From Immersiella caudata (taxonomy: Eukaryota; Ascomycota; Sordariomycetes; Sordariales; Lasiosphaeriaceae): a DNA stretch of 64,000 nucleotides. The stretch is taken from NCBI GenBank assembly GCA_030512335.1, contig JAULSU010000001.1:1302001-1366000 (forward strand), read 5' to 3'. The position numbers were made by a program, and so were the translations under genes. Positions 56,143 to 64,000 of this stretch are shown piece by piece; within the stretch, counting starts at the first letter, position 1; every line of letters begins with the position of its first letter. Below the pieces are notes generated by a model. That model was not told the DNA's origin. It saw only the letters and a program-made list of their open reading frames with translations, and did not search any database.

Positions 56143-57633
56143 ATGAGCGACACGAATTCCTTTGCCCAGGCCCAACAGCGCCTGGCCGCGCGACGACAAG
56201 CGCGCGAAACAGAGGTCACTGCCCGCTTAGCCGTCCAACGCTCCGAATCCCAACTGCGCGCGCGCATTGAAGCCACCCAATCTCCTCTCCTCCGTAGGCT
56301 AGGGTCGTCAACTTTGTCGCTCTGGGACACAATATCGAGTCGTGAAGGCACCCGACCGGCGTTCCGTGTGGGTCAGGTCGATGCCGAGCTTTTGGACCAG
56401 GAGCTGGTTGAACTTCTCCGAGGGCAGGTGGACAATGCGTTGAAATATATTGGTGGCGGTGCCGCACAAGGGGGAAGCTCTCTCAAGGACGAGTGGCAAG
56501 CCGAAATTCTCCTGGCGCTGCGGGCGGTGCTGTTCAAGTTGACGATCTGGGATAACGATGCAACATACGGCGCCGCGCTGCAGAACCTCAAATACACCGA
56601 CGCGAGGAGTAGTGGCTCCGTGCTGGTGCCACCTAGCAGGTTGCAAAAATCTCTTTACGGGCTTGTTACTGTTGGAGGAAACTATATCTGGACAAAGTGG
56701 GAAAACTGGCTCCTTGACCAGGACAACGGCTTCGACGAGCCTAGCCCGCACATGCAGCGGTTGTCTCGATGGACTTCACAATTATCAACGGCGCATGCGA
56801 CGGCTGCGTTTGCATCTTTCATTGTTTTCCTTCTTCAGGGAAGATATCGCACACTGCTGGACAGAGTTTTGAGGATGCGCCTGGCACCGCCAACAAGCCA
56901 AGTCAGTCGTGAGGTGTCCTTCGAATACCTAAACCGGCAACTAGTTTGGCACGCCTTCACCGAATTCTTACTCTTCGTTTTACCCCTCGTGGGGATCAAC
57001 AGATGGAGGCGATGGCTTGCGCGGTGGTGGAGAAAAACCAAGCAAATTATCAGCACGCCGCGTGCCGAGGATGGCAGCGACGAGAAGAAAGGGGAATACG
57101 CCTTCCTTCCAGAGAGGACATGTGCCATCTGCTACCAAGACCAGAACTCGGCAACTTCTGAAAACGACCTCATGGCGGGAGCGGCCAGCGGTGTGGTTGG
57201 ATCAGCGCAAACCGATATCACCAATCCATATGAGACAATTTCATGCGGCTGCGTTTATTGCTTTGTTTGCCTCGCGACAAGGATAGAACGGGAAGAGGGA
57301 GAGGGCTGGACATGTCTTCGCTGCGGAGAGCCGGTCAAGGAGTGCAAACCATGGAATGGGGATGTCGTGGAACCTCCAGCCGGCTCTCCTGTGCACAAAA
57401 CGGTTATGTTTGCGGATGATGTGAAGGCCGGATCGGATTTGGGTGATGAAGAGGAAGAAGATGGCGACGAGAGTTCTAGAGTGTTGGTTGAAGTGCCCCC
57501 AACTAGCATTGATGAACTGGAGGAGGTGTCACCAGAAGAATCGACGAGTTCTACAAGGTCTGGTTCGGATTCGGAAGACTCAGAGGACTACGAGGCCGAA
57601 GAGGACGAGCTGGGCGACGACCTCGCTGGATAG
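56143..57633 (+). CDS. PEX2: Peroxisome biogenesis protein PEX2 (RING ubiquitin ligase)
   Basis: Peroxisomal membrane RING protein. With PEX10 and PEX12 it forms the retrotranslocation channel that ubiquitinates the import receptor PEX5. Intron-less, 496 aa. The N-terminal Pex2/Pex12 region reads FRVGQVDAELLDQELVELLR, EWQAEILLALRAVLFKLTIW and QLVWHAFTEFLLFVLPLVGI, with several hydrophobic helices between residues 130 and 290. The RING starts at Cys327 (CAICYQDQ), has a ~40-residue loop, then ISCGCVYCFVC and WTCLRCGE. The position usually held by His (C-x-H-x2-C) is Cys370 here. After the RING there is an acidic Ser/Glu/Asp-rich tail of about 90 residues that is probably disordered. The start ATG opens MSDTNSFAQAQQRLAARRQA, a basic helix. 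Confidence 0.93.
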   Translation: MSDTNSFAQAQQRLAARRQARETEVTARLAVQRSESQLRARIEATQSPLLRRLGSSTLSLWDTISSREGTRPAFRVGQVDAELLDQELVELLRGQVDNALKYIGGGAAQGGSSLKDEWQAEILLALRAVLFKLTIWDNDATYGAALQNLKYTDARSSGSVLVPPSRLQKSLYGLVTVGGNYIWTKWENWLLDQDNGFDEPSPHMQRLSRWTSQLSTAHATAAFASFIVFLLQGRYRTLLDRVLRMRLAPPTSQVSREVSFEYLNRQLVWHAFTEFLLFVLPLVGINRWRRWLARWWRKTKQIISTPRAEDGSDEKKGEYAFLPERTCAICYQDQNSATSENDLMAGAASGVVGSAQTDITNPYETISCGCVYCFVCLATRIEREEGEGWTCLRCGEPVKECKPWNGDVVEPPAGSPVHKTVMFADDVKAGSDLGDEEEEDGDESSRVLVEVPPTSIDELEEVSPEESTSSTRSGSDSEDSEDYEAEEDELGDDLAG

Positions 57634-58216
57634 TGTCTGGGCTACGCAGTAGTGGTCAAATAAATGTATAATAGCTTTGTGAGCCGGTGACTCAAACCGC
57701 GAGTCCTAAATACCCTTAAGGTGCTTGTGCACATTTTCTACTATTTTGGACTATTTTCTTCCAGCCACCACTGTCTATGACCTGATGTTACCTCAAGGGT
57801 GCACACCATCAAAAGCCAAGCCTCAATCCCCAGTGGGTACGGGGGTACCCCCACCCCTGGACCCGTCCATCCCCTGTCTGCATGATCGCGATAAGGTCAG
57901 CGCCATCCACAGGGGAAAGTCAGGCCGCAAAACCAACACGGGACAAAGTCGTCGCCGTACACACTCACGCGACGCAAAACTTCGCCGTATCCCACAACGA
58001 CGCCCGAAATTGCGCGTATCAAAGCCCGATTCAACACGCCGAGAACTTCCCACGAAAGCGCCCGTTTAATTCAACCTGTGCAAACCAACTCATGCCTCGC
58101 CCAACGCAATAACATCACGCGCGCGCCGGTCCGGATCGAAAATCGGACGGATAAAACCAACCTGGAGCCGGCCCTTCCCTCCATCCTATCTCTCCCAAAT
58201 AAGGCCAGGCAAATAG
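57634..58216. other. Intergenic upstream of the polytopic membrane gene
   Basis: 583 bp. It contains a perfect 12-bp palindrome GGGGGTACCCCC at 57841-57852 inside a G/C-run block, and otherwise short frames only. Confidence 0.4.
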
Positions 58217-60421
58217 ATGGGCACCTCCCAAAGCAAACCCTACCCGCAATCCCACCGCCGGGGTCAACAACAGCAATACTCCCGCTATAATGCCACACCA
58301 CGCTCCGGCGTGCCTCCGCCGATGCCCTCTTTCTTCTCCTTTCAGCAGGGCTCCGAAACCGTTCAAAATGTTCGATATGGAACCGAGGCCTCGCCGCTGT
58401 TAGGGCGCTTCCGCGCTGTGCCGAGGCCGTCGGATCTGGATAGGTCACCGCGTCGCGCGAGGTCGTCGAGCCAGTTGGGATTGTTGAACGCGGGTTGGCG
58501 CGGGAGTGTGCATGTGGGGTATGGGGCGTTGGTAGCGGCGGAGTTGGAGGCTGCGGCGGCGGAGGAGGAGGCGGATGATGGGGATGATGAAGAGGAGGAG
58601 GGGGCAGAGGGGATGGGGTTGTTGACAGGAGGGCCAGGGGCTGGGAGGCTGGTGAGGGGGTTGAGGAGGCTGGTGAGGAAGGTGGATGATACCTGGGTGA
58701 ATCCGAAGGCGGGGGCGGTGAGGAGGACGGTTGATCGGTGGTGGAGTCGATGGGGGGTGTTGGTGTTGTTGCCAGCTGCCTTGGTAGGTGAACCCTTTTT
58801 GTTTTGTTTTGCTTGGGACAGGTGATGCGGATTCGCGGTAAGGGTTGCAACGGGATGCGGGATGGAGCGGTTGGCTTGTGTGGAACCGGAGACTGACTTT
58901 ATGCATAGGCGGTGGCTTGGTGCGCCGTGCCGTTCCCGCAATATCCGCTGCCCGATGACGACACAAGTGAGCCGGGACAGACGCCCGGACTCGGAAGCAA
59001 GGTTCCCGGACACGGAGCGGCCGGTGTCCAGGTAAACTTTTGGTTCTTCCTGTTCGTTTACTACAGCTTTTATAACCTCACGGCGTTGATATGGATCACC
59101 AAGGTCTTCAACATCTACAGCCTGAACTGGTGGCCACAGTCACTGGGGTTCCCGGCCACCGTATCCGTCATCGCCATCCTGTCGATTGCAGGCCCAATAC
59201 CTGTGTATCTCATCCCGGAAACCAAATGGTTGACTATCCACAACACGGCATGGATCTCTTGGACCTTTGTCATCATGGCAATGCCAGTGGCGATTGCTTT
59301 CTTCATATTGATGACTAACGAGCGTCATCTGGGGCTTCGACACTCTCTGTCTGAGACACAACGAATATTCACCTCGTCATGGTGGGCTGGGGAGCCAGAG
59401 AACACGATAGCCCGCCGGGATATGAGACGCCACGCTGCCCTCAACTCTGGATCCTTCGACCCGCTCATTGACGGGTCACGAGTAGGATTCGACGAGGGGC
59501 CACGCCGCCGACCGGGGGTTCCAGCCAGGTTGAGGCGACGATGGCTACCCGCGAGCTTCGTACGATTCATATGGTTCTGCATGGCTCTGTCCATCGGACT
59601 GCTTGCGTACGTTATAGGGGAAGCCTACGCCGAGATCTATCTCCGCACGCTACCCCATAACAGCTTGGAGACCATTGTCTACGTGTACGGTTGGATATCG
59701 ACTGTCCACTTGCTGGACGGTTTGACCGGTTGGATTCTGGGAGGCAATGAAGGCGAGAGGGTTGGGAGCTACCCCCTGAGTTGGATATTCAAGCTGTAAG
59801 CCTCATCTCCCCAGACTTCCCCGGGGCCTAGACACTAACTGTTGCCTCAGATACTTCATGTTGACCTACCAGACATATGTGCGAGCCTTGTACGCTCGAC
59901 TTCGTGGGCCACAGTTCGCCATGCTCCAAATCATCTCGTCTACGGGCTTGATCATCATCACCCCAATACTGATGTCGTCAACTTTCCACTGGTTCCTCAG
60001 CATCATCGGCGTCAATGGCCAGAGCTACGGCACATACCAAAAGCAGTGCGTCCGCAACGTCTTCATCCGCTACTTGGCTGAGAACGCGTCCATGCTCGCC
60101 TTTCTCGGCAGCGTCGTAGTTCTGCACTTCGGCGCCAACAAGAACGTCTACCCTTATTTCGCCTTCGACGGAGCCGTCGGCGACGAGGGCGACTATGACT
60201 TCAGCTTTACGTTCTATGCCTCGAGCATCACGTGGGCCTGTGAGCTGGTCACCAGCCTCATCCTCGCGGGGCTGATCCGCTGGATCTATGGCGTCAGCGT
60301 CGTCACTGAGGGAAAACTTGATTTCGCCGTCTGGCCTGAGCTCCTCCCCACCAGCGTTGCAGTCATGCTGCACGTCCTGCAGAACATGCTCTTCTCCATT
60401 ATCCGGTTGCGGTTTCGGTGA
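58217..60421 (+). CDS. Large polytopic membrane protein, fungal, unknown function
   Basis: Not recognised by family. Three exons, 58217..58783, 58909..59795 and 59851..60421, give 675 codons (674 aa). Introns begin GTAGGT and GTAAGC, the second with a CTAAC branch point. The first ~150 residues are hydrophilic and cytosolic-looking: Gln/Ser/Arg-rich (MGTSQSKPYPQSHRRG), then an acidic run. MGTSQS fits an N-myristoylation start (Gly2, Ser6), which is inference. About ten transmembrane helices follow, for example VLVLLPAALAVAWCAVPF, NFWFFLFVYYSFYNLTALIW, AWISWTFVIMAMPVAIAFFI, FVRFIWFCMALSIGLLAYVI, MLQIISSTGLIIITPILM and ITWACELVTSLILAGLIRWI. A basic loop (RRRPGVPARLRRRW) lies between helices 4 and 5. 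No transporter signature is obvious. A vacuolar or plasma-membrane role is a guess. Confidence 0.8.
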
Positions 60422-63400
60422 GACCATCAGGTGGGCCGCGGAAACAGACGCGATACGACCTCAAGCGGGGGCTCCACACCGAGCGTGGCCACGGTGACCG
60501 TGTGGAGATGGAGAAGGGCCGATCCCTTTGTCTTCGAAATGTACGCCGGACATTGATCTAGGGCGAGAAAGGGAGAATCTAAAGGGAAGGAGGGGGAGGG
60601 AAACCGGAAACCTAAGGTCCTTGGACCCCACACGGCATATATATTGTGTGCTGAGTGAGCGCTAGGCCATCCGGCAACGACTCGGCCCGGTCCCACAATC
60701 TGGATACCCGGAAAACCGGCGACGGGCCGACTTTTCTCAGCCTGGCGACGATACGGACCGCCTCCTACCAGCAGAATCCCGGTCACGTCCCGTCGCATCA
60801 TGGTAAATTACACCAAACACCCCCCTAATATCACACATAAGGCGATATCGAATAATGAACGGGCGGGAAGGGAAGAGGGAAGAAGCACAGAAGCTTCCAT
60901 GCAAATAGGGCTTGCGCGGCATTCCCGTCGGAGTATATATGGTGGTGTGTTGTTTCTATTTTCACCATCCCGCTCCCTGTCCGGGCGGGTTTACTCGACT
61001 TTTCTATGCACACACACAGCGGCGCTGCATATTGAAGCGGGAGTCAAGGGGGAAGTTTTAGATGAGGTGCCTCCCTCTCTTTTTGTTACTTTTTGCTGCA
61101 TGATACCCCGCGGAATCTTTCTGGCAGCGAGCATTCTGGATACCCGAGACAGACTGGACATAATTTAGACCTTGAACATAGCCGTCTCGCCTTTGGTCAT
61201 CCGAAGTTTGTGTCTTGCCGATGGTCTTCTGCGTTGCTGGCTGTTACGTGCAGGATCGAATCTTCGTCGCGTGAGAAGGTCGAGAATACAGATTCCAGCT
61301 AGCCTGTCTCTAGCTGCACAAAGCGTTCAACTGCAACAATACTCTCCGTGTCCTGATGGCATTGCCACCCCCCATTTGCTCACATCATAAACGAGCTCCT
61401 CAGCCTCGGACAATTAGCTCCCAGTCCCGAACCATCAAATCTGACTCCCCTCCCTCCACACCGAGAGCCGTGCTGCAGGCTTCGCTCGTTCTGGAAGCTT
61501 TCCTCGGCTCACCCTGTCTGACGCGCGTCGGGTGCGGATGCATGGAAATTCTCCATACTGAAAGGCTTGCTGATAAGAAACTAAACCAGGCGCGTTCTGC
61601 GCTTCCCTTCCATGCGGGCTGTCTGCCGGCTGTCCTCTGTGTAGCACCTACGAATCATTTTATCGCAAAATTCAAATGCCGGGTGGGACATGAGACAGTA
61701 ACAGCGATGGCATCATCGGTGACCTGGAGAGAGGTATCTGGATGTATCCTTCCCCCCATGGGGCGAGCTGTGATTGCGAGAGAAGAGAGAGAACTGACAC
61801 CCCCTCCATCAGGGTATGAGCTGATCTGACCGAGAATAACCAAATGTCAACACATCCCGGCTATATTGTCGACCCAGCACAGTGGTACGGCAAAATGGTA
61901 ATGGTTAGGGCCGGTCGGCGATACTTTGAATTCGAGATCGGCGGTACCTATACATGGCCTTTGGATCTTCCTCTGTATTGCGGGCTGCTGAGCCCCAAAA
62001 CTGGGTTTGATGAAGGCTTCAACGGCCAACTTGCACGCCACGCGAAAGCACATACCGCGCAGAGCACTCGCGTTCCCTAGCACTTGCAAAAAAAGACCGC
62101 CATGGTGCTATTAGGCCCCCGGCTTGCGTCTCCGATATATGCTAAATTCAGCGAGTGAGAACTGAAGGGACCGATGGGCGGGCAGCGAGTTTGCAGTCAA
62201 CTGCTAACCCAATACCCTCTGGAAGAGACAGACAGAACCCAACCGTGGAAGACTCGTCACATCTCACAAAAGAAGAATTCTGTGGACCGATGATGAGCTA
62301 ATGCAGACGATCTATGCAGGATTCTGGGGCACAGCCGGGTTCAGGCATGAAGAAAGACTGCACGCCCAACACCGAGATAGGAGTGAACCGCCAGATCCGA
62401 GGTTGGCACCAGTCGGAAGCTGAACTCAGCTTGGAGAAACAAGTCTCAGCACCGCATTGTTTCGTAGCCGACAGCGGCTTGCTCTGCACAGCGGATCAGT
62501 CAAACAGTCTTGGCTACTGCTGATGGTCAATCAAGATCGCAGCAGCTATCACCGCGACTATGCCAGCCTCGCTCCGTCGGGCATGGGTGTGGAAGATAGG
62601 AAAGGGGGTGGCGAGCAAGCAGCCGACGCCGAAAAGACCAGCTGCAGACGCCCGGACGGAAGCATCGTCGTAGGCAAAGAAAAGCCGGAGAACGATCCAC
62701 AGACCTGGACGTGGGCGCGGTAGCAACCCTTCCTTATCGATGGACCAATAGTTCGAGCAACGGATCCGTGGACCTCGCAGCGCCCACCCAGCCCTACGGC
62801 AAGCCGATCTGCGCCGCGAAGGCGGGACTCACGCATCCCGGAAAAGCCCGAACCGCCGACGGCCATCAAAGTAGACGTGGAGCAGCCGGATGGGCAAGAT
62901 ACTACAGTCCAAAAGGAGGTGTGACAGCAACGTTTCCAGCGCCGTAGCGACCTATTCCGATTGGCTCGCTCTTCTCTGACATTGCTTGAAAGTCATCGCC
63001 TGGCAGGACATGCTTTTCTTGCCCGAGAGTCTGCGGCAAGAAGAAGATGGCGGTCAGAAGATTGTTGTGTCGTTTGGTGGGAAGCAGCCACTTGGGCTTC
63101 CGCCGCCCTCGCCTGCGTTAGCACGCAAGTGTCTCGCGGGGTGCAGAGAAGTAGGTGGGCAGTTTCAGCTAGGCGCTTCAGGAAGGTTGCACCAGCTAGT
63201 CCTAGCGGAATATCTCGCGGGATCCTGTGGGAGGAAGAGAACGCTGATGCTGATGCCGAGGCGGTCTACGGGGAAGCTGGAGCGATAGCCTCGGAAGTGG
63301 ACTGACAGCCTGGCGCGGGCTGAAGAGCGCAAAAATTTATCGTGCCGCACTCGGCATGGAAAGTGGTATTCCATTACGTCTTTCGAACGGCAGCAAGGTG

Positions 63401-64000
63401 CTTGGGATTGAGTCGCCGGCGCTGTTCCGAACGGTGGACTGCGGGAGTGAGACTGAGAGTCGTGGGGGTTGCAATAACAAATGGCAGATAAGGAATGTTT
63501 GAGCTGCGATATTCAGGTGCGAATCGGAATGCCCATGGCCAGCTCAGACCCGCAGCGATCTGTGGCCAAGCTAGGCGAGGGTGGTGATACCGACGCTGTG
63601 TTTGGCTGCCAATCTATTAGAGCAGTGACTGGCCTCACATGAAGCAATGGCTGGTTTCTGCTGGCTGGTGTGAAGCGACGTGAAATCCCTGAGCCTTCAC
63701 CTGAATTATTGGTGCGGGTTTTCTGGGGACTAATTGGATCAGTGCGATGATAGCCATACCCGACATCGCACTCTGGTTACGACCGTTTTGCGTGATGAAG
63801 ATTTATGATGCTGTGAGATGCTGTGATACTTACTCTGCAGTCAGGCTCAGCGCCGCCTGCAGGGAGGGATTGAGAAAGTAAGGAGAAGCTGTGCGACCAA
63901 CCGGGAATGGACAGGCACAGCGAGCAAATCGTCTCAACTCAGCTTGATGCCAGCATCCAGCCTCCTGCAAGAGGCTGCAAGCACTCGCGCCATCAGGCAG
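60422..64000. other. Gene-poor stretch to the right edge (3.6 kb)
   Basis: Only short frames (up to about 157 codons) without motif or splice continuity. The longest plus-strand frames near 61356-61829 and 62961-63305 look like chance GC-rich frames. No repeat, tRNA or transposon signature was found by eye. Confidence 0.4.

Overview
The window looks like the chromosome of a filamentous ascomycete. Most genes carry short introns of about 50-250 bases with GT..AG ends, CTAAC/CTAAT-type branch points and poly-pyrimidine acceptors. Coding density is about one gene per 2.5 kb on both strands, and the protein set is typical of Pezizomycotina: MDM12, a CYT-18-like mitochondrial tyrosyl-tRNA synthetase, a fused betaine-lipid synthase, an intracellular GH18 chitinase and a Zn2Cys6 regulator. 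The style of the VPS28, VPS53, PEX2 and SDH4 homologues suggests Sordariomycetes, but species cannot be named from sequence alone. I saw no tRNA, rRNA, CRISPR array or intact transposon.

Layout. 1-18.6 kb is a housekeeping block: the 3' end of the ATIC-type purine enzyme (+), CUS2-like U2 snRNP factor (-), proteasome ubiquitin receptor RPN13 (-), ERMES subunit MDM12 (+), ESCRT-I VPS28 (-), ribosome-assembly factor NOC2 (+), a DUF726/TMCO4-type membrane hydrolase (-), a membrane-anchored RING-H2 protein (+) and the SAGA adaptor ADA3 (-). 18.6-32.2 kb is more accessory. It holds a possible tiny gene, a frameshifted gene that ends like fungal HNH-nuclease proteins, a 64-bp tandem repeat, BTA1 betaine-lipid synthase and a Zn2Cys6 regulator, separated by long gene-poor stretches.

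32.2-43.7 kb returns to housekeeping genes: SDH4 with an 18-nt micro-exon (-), mitochondrial TyrRS (+), GATOR1/SEACIT subunit NPR2 (-), GARP subunit VPS53 (-) and a GH18 chitinase with an altered catalytic motif (-). 43.7-48.1 kb is gene-poor. 48.1-60.4 kb holds DSK2 ubiquilin (+), the importin KAP120 (-), a 3-hydroxyacyl-CoA dehydrogenase fused to a YWTD-type beta-propeller (-), peroxin PEX2 (+) and a large polytopic membrane protein I do not recognise (+). 60.4-64 kb shows no supported gene.

There are no operons. Two close divergent pairs may share promoters and a compartment: SDH4/mitochondrial TyrRS, and PEX2/dehydrogenase fusion. RPN13 and DSK2 both handle ubiquitinated proteasome substrates, and VPS28 and VPS53 both act in endosomal traffic.

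Exon borders were placed by hand from splice consensus and reading-frame continuity. In every multi-exon model with a firm start, the exon lengths sum to a multiple of three. No database or transcript was consulted.
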